Of a stretch of 6,080 nucleotides of DNA, positions 1 to 5,398 are shown one piece after another. How positions within the stretch are numbered: position 1 is the stretch's first letter; the number at the start of each line of letters is the position of its first letter. Position numbers and translations under genes: made by a program. The stretch covers positions 1 through 6,080 of the forward strand of contig CANHFL010000085.1 of NCBI GenBank assembly GCA_947459855.1, written 5' to 3'. Source of the stretch: Planctomycetaceae bacterium. Lineage in GTDB: Bacteria > Planctomycetota > Phycisphaerae > Phycisphaerales > SM1A02. The notes beneath the pieces are model-generated. The model ran no database searches and was not told the origin of the DNA. It was given only the letters and a program-made list of their open reading frames with translations.

Positions 1-35
1 ATGCGCTTCGGAAGGCGATCGTGCAGGGCAAGTGA
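1..35 (+). CDS. possible 3' end of an upstream gene (partial)
   Basis: Reading the + strand from base 3 gives the short tail ALRKAIVQGK and then a TGA at 33-35, which could be the C-terminus of a gene entering from the left. The residue mix (basic and aliphatic, helix-like) is plausible for a protein end, and the stop is followed by an inverted repeat at 37-87. Eleven codons are too few to identify a family or to prove coding, and another frame stays open further. If real, the gene converges on the membrane-protein gene that ends at 75. Confidence 0.22.
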   Translation, partial: ALRKAIVQGK

Positions 36-36
36 T

Positions 37-87
37 CCTGCCACGGTCGCTCCGAGTCTCGGCCGAAGCCGGAACTAGCGTGGCAGG
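37..87. terminator. inverted repeat between convergent gene ends, possible bidirectional terminator
   Basis: A perfect 9-bp inverted repeat pairs CCTGCCACG (37-45) with CGTGGCAGG (79-87). The 33-bp spacer contains smaller self-complementary stretches (for example CCGA at 52-55 with TCGG at 59-62). It sits just after the possible + strand stop at 33-35, and its right arm covers the last codons and approaches the stop of the - strand gene ending at 75. No T-run follows on either strand, so it is not a textbook intrinsic terminator. The call rests on symmetry and position only. Confidence 0.28.
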
Positions 88-1499
88 AAGAATCTCCCGG
101 CACGCTGCGCCAGCGCCTCCGCGCTGCCCCCTGGAATCGCGTCGAGCGTGATCCTCGCCAGCGCGCGCCCATCGCGCCCGGACGCAACCAGCTGGAGCCG
201 GCCCCCCTTCGCTCGAACCTCGACCGACGCGATGCGATCCGCAGCCACGTCACGCGTGCGCTCGCCGGCCGGATCGCCAGCCAGCGTCATCGGTTGTTCG
301 ATCACGCGCAGTCCGCATGCGCCGATCTCCCAACGGCATCGCGCAAGCTCGCGGCGGCGCAGGTGGCGGGCAACCCACCGCCAGAGCAGCACGATCACGA
401 CGATCGCGACCACGCCGATCGCGGCCCACCAGTCCATCCATCCGGGCAGCGGTGGAATGGGGCCGGTCGCCAGCAGCGTCAACGCCTGACGGAGGGCCCA
501 CGCCGCAGGGCCCCCGAACGCGACCAGGAGCGGGATGGAGAACGCGACCGCCAGCGCGGCCGCCGGTCCGGGCCACGGCCGCTGCGCATGCAGCCCGCCT
601 TCGATCACGAGCGGCGGCTCGGCACCGGCATCCAGCGCCGCGGCCCGCGTCGCGGACGCCGCGTCCGTCGCATCGTTCACGCCCTCCGCGCCCTGGGGTC
701 CGACCGCCCGCCGGATCGCGCCCGCAATGCGATCGCCTGCCTCGATGATCGCCGCGGCCCGGTCCGTGCCGGGTGCCCCTGGCTCCGCACCCGAGTCCAC
801 GTGGATCACCAGCGTGTAGAGGGTCGTCCGCTTTCCGTGGCGATCGCGGAACCAGAAGTTCGCGTGGATCGCCGCCACCGATCGGTCGTTCGCCCGCCAG
901 CGCCGTCCGCGCCCGGCGGGCGTATGGGCCGTGATGGATCGAAGATCCTCGGCCGCGTGAACCGTTCCTGCGACGCCGGACCTGAGGGCCGTGCGCTGCG
1001 TCTCGTCGTTCCGCACCTTGCTGCGCGCCGGCATCACCACGCCTGGCGCCGTCGTGAACACCTCGATCGCACCGGGGACGCACAGCCACCGCATGTCGAC
1101 CGAGGCCGGTGCGCGCGCGTCGGCCTCGCCTGCCGGCGTCCAGCGCCGCCACGCGGTCCAGATCACGAATCCGACCAGCACAAGGCCGAGCGCCTTGAGC
1201 GCATCCAACCCCGACAGCCCCCCGGCACGCTTGGAGATGAGCCCGAACGTCCCTTCCACGCCCATCTGGAGCACGAACCACATCGGCGCCAGCGCCACCA
1301 GCACCTGCAGCCACCTGCGCCGCGCGGTCAACGGCTGCGCGCCGGCCTCCGTGGAGCTCCCGACCAGCAGCACCGCGCCCTCGGGAACCTCGAACGCGCA
1401 CTCGGGACAGCGCACCGCCGCGGTGAACCTACCGAACGGCTCGGCCGGCACCCCCGGCAGGGGGCCGTAGGCGTAATCGCACTGCGGGCAGCGGTGCAT
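75..1499 (-). CDS. zinc-ribbon multi-pass membrane protein, function unknown
   Basis: I do not recognise this 474-residue protein as a named family. Visible parts in order: an N-terminal zinc-ribbon-like module with Cys4-x2-Cys7 and Cys31-x2-Cys34 (CPQC and CPEC); two hydrophobic helices at about 62-80 and 100-117; a polar region at about 120-305 that contains a possible beta-rich segment near 205-235 and an Ala-rich stretch; two more helices at about 311-329 and 354-378; a basic stop-transfer run at 377-383 (ARHLRRR); and a C-terminal soluble domain of about 90 residues with short alternating strands, perhaps PH-like. Four membrane passes would place both ends in the cytoplasm, and the positive residues after helices 2 and 4 agree with this. 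Zinc ribbons of this kind on membrane proteins are common in planctomycetes, which is general knowledge and not a family assignment. The start is the ATG at 1499, directly before the first Cys pair. No Shine-Dalgarno is seen; a TACGCT hexamer lies six bases upstream. It is divergent from the DUF486 gene. Confidence 0.82.
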   Translation of the reverse strand: MHRCPQCDYAYGPLPGVPAEPFGRFTAAVRCPECAFEVPEGAVLLVGSSTEAGAQPLTARRRWLQVLVALAPMWFVLQMGVEGTFGLISKRAGGLSGLDALKALGLVLVGFVIWTAWRRWTPAGEADARAPASVDMRWLCVPGAIEVFTTAPGVVMPARSKVRNDETQRTALRSGVAGTVHAAEDLRSITAHTPAGRGRRWRANDRSVAAIHANFWFRDRHGKRTTLYTLVIHVDSGAEPGAPGTDRAAAIIEAGDRIAGAIRRAVGPQGAEGVNDATDAASATRAAALDAGAEPPLVIEGGLHAQRPWPGPAAALAVAFSIPLLVAFGGPAAWALRQALTLLATGPIPPLPGWMDWWAAIGVVAIVVIVLLWRWVARHLRRRELARCRWEIGACGLRVIEQPMTLAGDPAGERTRDVAADRIASVEVRAKGGRLQLVASGRDGRALARITLDAIPGGSAEALAQRAGRFFLPR

Positions 1500-1535
1500 G
1501 GGGGGAGCGTAAGGCCAACCCGGTCGACCGTGTCG
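1497..1535 (-). repeat. promoter-proximal repeat, copy A (inverted relative to copy B)
   Basis: Read on the - strand, this copy is a 20-bp block CGACACGGTCGACCGGGTTG (1535-1516), a 4-bp spacer, TACGCT, six C's and ATG. Copy B at 1603-1642 on the + strand has the same parts: its 20-bp block matches at 18 of 20 positions, its spacer is 5 bp, and its hexamer-C6-ATG stretch matches at 14 of 15. The two divergent genes thus carry near-identical start regions facing away from each other, which suggests a duplicated promoter/operator or a shared mobile repeat. Confidence 0.7.
1506..1511 (-). promoter_or_regulatory. putative -10 element (TACGCT) for leaderless start of the membrane-protein gene
   Basis: On the - strand TACGCT is followed by six C's and then the ATG at 1499-1497. 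A TANNNT hexamer ending seven bases before the A of ATG is the known arrangement for leaderless mRNAs in several bacteria, where transcription begins at the start codon. There is no purine-rich Shine-Dalgarno between them. The same element with the same six C's precedes the divergent gene. No convincing -35 box is seen; GCGACA (1531-1536) matches TTGACA at four of six positions, but the spacing of 19 is long. Confidence 0.42.
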
Positions 1536-1549
1536 CCCGGGTTCACCCG
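1523..1549. repeat. short 9-bp-period repeat, left cluster
   Basis: Three consecutive 9-mers can be read as GTCGACCGT, GTCGCCCGG and GTTCACCCG, loosely sharing the pattern GTNGACCCG. The cluster includes the 10-bp palindrome CGGTCGACCG (1521-1530). It overlaps the upstream part of copy A and lies between the two divergent start codons. The third unit is weak, so the period is suggestive rather than certain. Confidence 0.45.
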
Positions 1550-1586
1550 CCCGTTCCCCGCGCGCACGCCGGAATCGGGCGCATGC

Positions 1587-1620
1587 ACCCGGTTGACCGA
1601 GTCGACCCGGTCAACCGGGT
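1587..1620. promoter_or_regulatory. perfect 13-bp inverted repeat, candidate operator
   Basis: ACCCGGTTGACCG (1587-1599) and CGGTCAACCGGGT (1608-1620) are exact reverse complements separated by 8 bp that include the SalI-type palindrome GTCGAC (1601-1606). The element ends seven bases upstream of the TACCCT hexamer of the DUF486 gene, the position expected of a repressor or activator site. It could equally form an RNA or cruciform hairpin. No binding protein can be named from the window. Confidence 0.5.
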
Positions 1621-1627
1621 TGCGTTC
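1592..1627. repeat. short 9-bp-period repeat, right cluster
   Basis: Consecutive 9-mers GTTGACCGA, GTCGACCCG and GTCAACCGG, followed by a degenerate GTTGCGTTC, make a short tandem array abutting TACCCT at 1628. The first three share GT-N-(G/A)ACC. It overlaps the 13-bp inverted repeat, so periodicity and symmetry are two views of the same bases. A similar three-unit cluster lies at 1523-1549. Confidence 0.5.
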
Positions 1628-1642
1628 TACCCTCCCCCCATG
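1603..1642 (+). repeat. promoter-proximal repeat, copy B (inverted relative to copy A)
   Basis: This copy consists of CGACCCGGTCAACCGGGTTG (1603-1622), spacer CGTTC, TACCCT, six C's and the ATG at 1640. It matches copy A on the opposite strand closely, up to and including the start codon. Its 20-bp block includes the right arm of the 13-bp inverted repeat. Confidence 0.7.
1628..1633 (+). promoter_or_regulatory. putative -10 element (TACCCT) for leaderless start of the DUF486 gene
   Basis: TACCCT is followed by exactly six C's and the ATG at 1640, the same arrangement as the divergent gene. No Shine-Dalgarno-like purine run precedes the ATG, and the bases between are all C, which also argues against a conventional ribosome site. 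The -35 region is not recognisable; it would fall inside the repeat block. Confidence 0.42.
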
Positions 1643-2017
1643 CCCGCTGCCTCCCCGATCGTCGCGCGCGTCACCGCGCCGCTCCTCCTCGTCGGCTCCA
1701 ACTGCTTCATGACGTACGCGTGGTACGGCCACCTGAAGGACGCGAAGAACGCGCCGCTCTGGGCCGCCGTGCTGGTCAGCTGGGGCGTCGCCTTCTTCGA
1801 GTACTGCCTGCAGGTGCCCGCGAACCGCGTCGGGTTCAACGAGGCCGGCTACACCCTGCAGCAGCTGAAGGTCATGCAGGAGGTCATCACGATGGCAGTC
1901 TTCGCGGCCTTCGCGGCGTGGTACATGAAGGAGAAGGTGACGCTCGACTTCCTGTGGGCCGGCCTCTGCCTGGCCGGCGCGGCGTTCTTCATGTTCCGCG
2001 GCGTGAAGCCCGCGTGA
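1640..2017 (+). CDS. DUF486 / DMT-like small four-helix membrane protein
   Basis: The 125-residue product has four hydrophobic helices at about 7-28, 40-58, 78-95 and 102-120, the size and topology of the DUF486 family (often annotated DMT family protein, related to small multidrug-resistance-like transporters). Family-typical stretches are visible: FMTYAWYGHLK (23-33), SWGVAFFEYCLQVPANRVG (47-65) and QLKVMQEVITM (75-85). Substrate and transport activity of the family are not established, so only an inner-membrane protein of the DMT type is claimed. The ATG at 1640 was chosen because homologous sequence begins just after it. An in-frame ATG at 1583 would add only a repeat-encoded stretch, VDRVDPVNRV, from the regulatory region. 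The gene is probably monocistronic: it is divergent from the zinc-ribbon gene and convergent with the ATPase gene 18 bp beyond its stop. Confidence 0.92.
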   Translation: MPAASPIVARVTAPLLLVGSNCFMTYAWYGHLKDAKNAPLWAAVLVSWGVAFFEYCLQVPANRVGFNEAGYTLQQLKVMQEVITMAVFAAFAAWYMKEKVTLDFLWAGLCLAGAAFFMFRGVKPA

Positions 2018-2041
2018 GCGCGGCCCGCGCCCCGCTCACGC
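2012..2041. terminator. hairpin holding both convergent stop codons
   Basis: Arms 2012-2023 and 2030-2041 are complementary at 11 of 12 positions around a 6-bp loop. The TGA of the DUF486 gene (2015-2017) lies in the left arm and the TGA of the ATPase gene (complement of 2036-2038) lies in the right arm, so the structure is symmetric with respect to both genes. It is GC-rich and stable, but no T-run follows on either strand. It may act as a shared terminator or a 3'-end stabilising hairpin. Confidence 0.45.
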
Positions 2042-4057
2042 CCGCTGCGCCGCGCGCACCGGCTTCGCCACCGCCATCGCTTCCTGGGCGCGGCGCATCT
2101 CCTCGGCCGCGGCGAAGTCCTCGCCGAAGCGCACCAGCCGCAGGCTGTTCGCGATGACGAAGATGTACGCCGCCGCCTGGTAGAAGGGCGTGATCCAGAT
2201 GTCGATCTTGCCCGTGGCGGCCAGCGCCAGGCCCACCAGCGCCAGCAGCAGGCTGGCCGCGATGTTCACGGCCACGATGCCCTTCGCCTTGCGCGCCAGC
2301 TCCAGCAGGAACGGGATGCTGCGCAGGTCGTCGTTCATCAGCGCGACGCCGGCGCTGTTGGTCGCGATGTCGCTGCCGGACAGGCCCATCGCCACGCCGA
2401 CGTCGGCGCTGGCCAGGATCGGGCCGTCGTTGATGCCGTCGCCCACCACCAGCGTGCGGTGGCCGCGGCGGATCAGGTACTTGAGCTCCTCGTGCTTCTC
2501 CTCGGGCAGGCACTCGGCCTCGATCGCGTCCACGCCCACGGCCTGGCCCACGCGCTTGGCCACGCTCAGGCGGTCGCCGGTGAAGATCACGACCTTGCGC
2601 ACGCCCAGCTGGCGCAGCTCGGTCACCGTCTCGGCGGCGTTGCGGCGCAGCTTGTCCTCCAGGCCCACGGCGCCCAGGTAGCGGTCGCCCAGCATGACGT
2701 GCACGCCGCTCATGCCCTCGAGCTTCTCCTCGACGGCCTTCACCTGCTCCGCGGCGGCGGCGTTCAGCTCGCCGATCCACATGCCGCGGCCGGCGAACAC
2801 GGTGCCCGCGGGGGTGCCGGCCTGCACGCCGCGGCCCGGCACCTCGCGGTACTCGCTCACGGCGGCGGGCACGATGCGCGCGCGCACCGCGGTCTCCATG
2901 ATGCTGCGCGCCAGCGGGTGGTTCGAGCTCTGCTCGGCGTCGGCCGCGGCCTGCAGGAGCAGTGCGCCCTCCACGCCCTCGGCGGGCACCAGGCGGCTGA
3001 CCGCGAACTTGCCCGTCGTCAGCGTGCCGGTCTTGTCCATCACCACGGTGTCGACGTGGCTGGCGGCCTCCAGCGTGCTGGTCTGCTTGACCATGATGCC
3101 CAGGCGCGCGGCGGCCGCGAACGCCGCCACCATCGCCGTCGGGTACGCGATCAGCAGCGCGCCCGGCGTGGTCACCACCAGCACCGTGATCGCGCGCACC
3201 GCGGCCGCGTCGCGCACGGCGGGGTCCTCGCTCTTGGACGTGAAGAACCACACCAGGCCGGCCACCATCAGGACGACCGGCACGTAGTAGTTCGCCAGCT
3301 TCTCGATCAGCTCCTGGCGCGCGGTCTTCGACTTCTCCGCCTCGCGGATCAGGTTCTCGACCTTGCCGATGGTGGTCTCGGCGGCCACCGCGGTCACCAG
3401 CACGTCCACCTGGCCCGTCAGGTTCGCGGTGCCCGCGTAGACCTGCGTGCCCGGCTGCGCCTCGACCGGCACGCTTTCGCCGGTCAGCGACGCCTGGTTG
3501 ATCGTCGTTGCGCCGACCGTGACCGTGCCGTCGACGGGCAGGTTCTCGCCGGGGCGCACGCGCACGGTCATGCCCACGCGCACCTGCGCCAGCGGCACCT
3601 GGCGCTCGGCGCCGTCGGCGCCCACCAGGCGCGCCTCGTCGGGGGTCAGCTCGACCAGTTCGCGGATCGCGCGCTGCGCGCCCCACGCGGTGCGGCTCAG
3701 GACCAGTTCCGCCAGCCACAGGAAGAAGGCCAGGAAGCCCGCCTGCAGGAAGAAGTTGTTCGCCATCGCGCCCAGCACGGCCAGGCTGGCCAGCGCATTG
3801 CCGCCGGGGCGGCCCTCGCGCAGCTCGCGCACGGCACCCATGAAGAGGGGGGCAGCCACGATGATCGCGCCGACCGCCGCCGGGATCTGCGTCACGTTCT
3901 CGGCGAACCCGAACACGGCCGCCGCCAGCCACGAGACGAGCAGCAGCATGCCGCCCGAGAGCGCCACCACCAGGCGGCGTTCCAGGTCCTTGCCCCCGGC
4001 GTTGATGGCGTCGTTGGCGCCCTCCGGGAGGGCGGCGTTCGCGGTCGCGGTCGTCAT
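2036..4057 (-). CDS. P1B-like P-type ATPase with TPG in place of CPC
   Basis: A 673-residue P-type ATPase of the heavy-metal-type (P1B) architecture. It has four N-terminal helices (about 28-51, 57-77, 86-103, 104-120), an actuator domain with TGES (192-195), two helices flanking the membrane motif (about 256-273, 286-313), the phosphorylation site DKTGT with Asp341, His380-Pro381 of the nucleotide domain, TGD (493-495), GDGIND (539-544) and two C-terminal helices (about 595-614, 620-640). The engine is therefore complete. The usual CPC membrane motif reads Thr297-Pro298-Gly299. By eye alignment to ZntA, its Lys693 and Asp714 correspond to Ala606 and Gln627. There is no N-terminal CxxC metal-binding domain, and the only cysteine is Cys516 in the cytoplasmic part. 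The family pumps cations, usually out of the cytoplasm; the cargo here cannot be named. Similarity of flanking sequence (YPTAM, NSLRLVRFG) and P1B topology argue against KdpB. The start at 4057 lies 22 bp after the gpsA stop with no Shine-Dalgarno. Confidence 0.93.
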   Translation of the reverse strand: MTTATANAALPEGANDAINAGGKDLERRLVVALSGGMLLLVSWLAAAVFGFAENVTQIPAAVGAIIVAAPLFMGAVRELREGRPGGNALASLAVLGAMANNFFLQAGFLAFFLWLAELVLSRTAWGAQRAIRELVELTPDEARLVGADGAERQVPLAQVRVGMTVRVRPGENLPVDGTVTVGATTINQASLTGESVPVEAQPGTQVYAGTANLTGQVDVLVTAVAAETTIGKVENLIREAEKSKTARQELIEKLANYYVPVVLMVAGLVWFFTSKSEDPAVRDAAAVRAITVLVVTTPGALLIAYPTAMVAAFAAAARLGIMVKQTSTLEAASHVDTVVMDKTGTLTTGKFAVSRLVPAEGVEGALLLQAAADAEQSSNHPLARSIMETAVRARIVPAAVSEYREVPGRGVQAGTPAGTVFAGRGMWIGELNAAAAEQVKAVEEKLEGMSGVHVMLGDRYLGAVGLEDKLRRNAAETVTELRQLGVRKVVIFTGDRLSVAKRVGQAVGVDAIEAECLPEEKHEELKYLIRRGHRTLVVGDGINDGPILASADVGVAMGLSGSDIATNSAGVALMNDDLRSIPFLLELARKAKGIVAVNIAASLLLALVGLALAATGKIDIWITPFYQAAAYIFVIANSLRLVRFGEDFAAAEEMRRAQEAMAVAKPVRAAQRA

Positions 4058-4065
4058 GGCGCGGG

Positions 4066-4071
4066 ATCGTA
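4066..4071 (-). promoter_or_regulatory. putative -10 element (TACGAT) before the ATPase gene
   Basis: In the 22-bp gap after gpsA the - strand reads TACGAT, then eight bases, then the ATG at 4057. The hexamer matches TATAAT at four of six positions, including the important TA and final T, and would start transcription at or within about two bases of the ATG. There is no Shine-Dalgarno here, unlike the two internal junctions upstream. The ATPase may therefore have its own near-leaderless promoter in addition to read-through from gpsA. No clear -35 box was found; it would lie inside the gpsA coding end. Confidence 0.32.
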
Positions 4072-4079
4072 CGCCGGGA

Positions 4080-5102
4080 CTAGCCCACCCGTTCGGCCCC
4101 GGCCTCGCGTCCCATCAGGTCCCGGATGGCCTCGGTGGGCCGCTTCCCGTGGAAAACCACCGATTCCACCGCCCGGACGATCGGCATCTCCACGCCGTGC
4201 CGGTCGGCCAGCGCCAGGATCGCGTGGGCCGTCGCCAGCCCCTCGACCACCGAGTTCGTGCGCGCCAGGTACTCGGCCAGCGGCTCGCCGCGGCCGATCG
4301 CCTCGCCGCAGCTGCGGTTGCGGCCCTCGGGGCTGAAGCACGTGGTGGCCAGGTCGCCCACGCCCGCGACGCCGAAGAACGTCTCGGGCCGCGCGCCCAG
4401 CGCGGTGCCCAGGCGCACGATCTCGGACAGCCCGCGCGCCAGCAGCGCGCTCTTGGCGTTCGAGCCCAGGCCCATGCCGTCCACCATGCCTGCGGCCAGC
4501 GCGACCACGTTCTTCGCCGCGCCGGCGATCTCGACGCCCACGACGTCGGTGTTCGTGTAGATGCGCAGCCACGGCAGCGCGAACGTCCGCTGCACGCGCT
4601 CGGCCAGCGCCGCGTCGGCCGCGGCCGCCACCATCACCGCGGGCAGCCGGCGCGCCAGCTCGGCGGCGATCGTCGGCCCGCTCAGGACCGCCACCGGGCG
4701 CGCCGCGCCGCCGGGGCAGGGCGCGGCCTGCGCGATGATCTCGCTGGGCCGCAGGTGCGTGCCCTCCTCGATGCCCTTCGTGACGCTCACCACCGGCACG
4801 CCCGCGGCCAGCCGCGCGGCGATCGGCGCCCACGCCGCGCGCACGAACTGCGTTGGGATCGCGTTCACCACCAGCGTCGCGCCCTCGAAGAGCCGCGCCG
4901 CGTCGGGCGTGACCTCGACGCTGCCGGGAAGCTCGACCTCCGGCAGCCGCGGCGAGCGCCGCGTGGCCGCCAGCGCGCGCACGTCCGCCTCGAACGGCCC
5001 CCCCAGCCGCGCCGGCACGCCGCGCTCGGCCAGCATGGCCGCCATCACGACGCCCATCTGACCGTCGCCGACGATCGCCACCTGTTCCTGCGCGTGCGCC
5101 AT
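4080..5102 (-). CDS. gpsA: NAD(P)-dependent glycerol-3-phosphate dehydrogenase
   Basis: GpsA is a cytoplasmic enzyme that reduces dihydroxyacetone phosphate to sn-glycerol-3-phosphate, the backbone for phospholipid synthesis. The 340-residue product has the Rossmann motif VAIVGDGQMG near the N-terminus (GxGxxG at 12-17), VVSVTKGIEEG with Lys109, LSGPTIA at 140-146, the catalytic Lys197 in GAAKNVVALAAG, GVGDLATTC with Asp250, and the phosphate-binding Arg261-Asn262 in GRNRSCG. Length is normal for the family (about 330-340). Two starts are possible. ATG 5114 overlaps the HPr stop as ATGA, but a GAGG sits only one base from it. ATG 5102, chosen here, has GAGG at 5112-5109 with six bases of spacing and leaves seven residues before the first strand; the longer form adds four residues (MRHP). 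It is almost certainly co-translated with HPr. The Asp in the GxGxxG loop is less usual than Ala or Asn; otherwise nothing is missing. Confidence 0.96.
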   Translation of the reverse strand: MAHAQEQVAIVGDGQMGVVMAAMLAERGVPARLGGPFEADVRALAATRRSPRLPEVELPGSVEVTPDAARLFEGATLVVNAIPTQFVRAAWAPIAARLAAGVPVVSVTKGIEEGTHLRPSEIIAQAAPCPGGAARPVAVLSGPTIAAELARRLPAVMVAAAADAALAERVQRTFALPWLRIYTNTDVVGVEIAGAAKNVVALAAGMVDGMGLGSNAKSALLARGLSEIVRLGTALGARPETFFGVAGVGDLATTCFSPEGRNRSCGEAIGRGEPLAEYLARTNSVVEGLATAHAILALADRHGVEMPIVRAVESVVFHGKRPTEAIRDLMGREAGAERVG

Positions 5103-5108
5103 CGGGTG

Positions 5109-5112
5109 CCTC
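5109..5112 (-). promoter_or_regulatory. Shine-Dalgarno GAGG for gpsA, overlapping the HPr stop
   Basis: On the - strand GAGG (5112-5109) overlaps the HPr TGA (5113-5111) and is followed by six bases and the ATG at 5102. This spacing is good for ribosome binding and is the main reason for preferring 5102 over the ATGA-overlap start at 5114. Confidence 0.5.
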
Positions 5113-5383
5113 ATTCCTCGTCGAAGCGGCTCTCGACCAGCTTCACCAGCGCGGCCACCGCCTCGGCCGCGTCGGGGCCCTCGGCGCCGATCTCGATCTC
5201 GGTGCCCTGCGTCGCGGCCAGCAGCAGCATCTGCATGATGCTCTTGCCGTCCACCACCTCGTCGCCGTCGGTGCGCCGCACGCTCACCGCGCTGGCGTAC
5301 GCGTTGGCCATGTCCACGAACGCCATCGCGGGCCGCGCGTGCAGCCCCAGCGAGTTCAGGATCGTCGTGCGTGCGGTGGGCAC
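5111..5383 (-). CDS. ptsH: HPr-family phosphocarrier protein
   Basis: A 90-residue HPr-like protein, the small cytoplasmic carrier that passes a phosphoryl group from Enzyme I to EIIA proteins. The active-site histidine is His15 in NSLGLHARPA, exactly at the canonical position when the GTG at 5383 is used as start, which supports that start. The second family signature is GKSIMQMLLLAA at about 46-57; Ser48 is the counterpart of the regulatory Ser46 that HPr kinase modifies in other bacteria. The C-terminal helix (about 70-87) is normal. It follows ptsN by 13 bp, with GAGG (5398-5395) overlapping the ptsN stop and 11 bases of spacing. Its neighbours, EIIA-Ntr-like PtsN and a hibernation factor, suggest a regulatory, NPr-like (PtsO) role rather than sugar uptake; the symbol ptsH is used in the broad family sense. 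Enzyme I is not in the window. Confidence 0.94.
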   Translation of the reverse strand: MPTARTTILNSLGLHARPAMAFVDMANAYASAVSVRRTDGDEVVDGKSIMQMLLLAATQGTEIEIGAEGPDAAEAVAALVKLVESRFDEE

Positions 5384-5394
5384 GTGCGGCGTGG

Positions 5395-5398
5395 CCTC
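5395..5398 (-). promoter_or_regulatory. Shine-Dalgarno GAGG for HPr, overlapping the ptsN stop
   Basis: The ptsN stop reads TGAGG on the - strand, so the stop codon (5399-5397) shares bases with GAGG (5398-5395), followed by 11 bases and the GTG at 5383. The spacing is at the long end of the workable range. The same stop-overlapping TGAGG occurs at the HPr/gpsA junction. Confidence 0.4.

Noticed and set aside
1583..1639. Upstream in-frame ATG extending the DUF486 protein by 19 residues
   Set aside because: The added residues are encoded by the 9-bp repeats and dyad, do not resemble the family N-terminus, and the ATG at 1640 has its own TACCCT-C6 arrangement.
1500..1639. Repeats in the divergent region as a CRISPR array
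   Set aside because: Units are only 9 bp, degenerate and adjacent with no unique spacers of regular length, and there are no cas genes nearby.
294..1712. Long + strand frame opposite the zinc-ribbon membrane protein
   Set aside because: It is Arg/Pro-rich low-complexity antisense sequence that runs through the intergenic repeats into the DUF486 gene in the wrong frame; the - strand frame has Cys pairs and clear membrane helices.
1989..3932. Long - strand frame overlapping the ATPase gene
   Set aside because: It is an Arg/Gly/Ala-rich out-of-frame reading of the ATPase gene with no recognisable domain; the ATPase frame accounts for the region.
2036..4057. ATPase as KdpB, the potassium pump catalytic subunit
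   Set aside because: KdpA and KdpC are not adjacent, the helix layout has four N-terminal helices and two C-terminal ones as in P1B pumps, and the YPTAM and HP motifs fit P1B better.
2459..4336. Very long + strand open frame across the ATPase and gpsA region
   Set aside because: The translation is dominated by His, Ala, Arg, Leu, Gln and Gly, as expected from the antisense frame of a GC-rich gene, and it covers a P-type ATPase with all catalytic motifs on the other strand.
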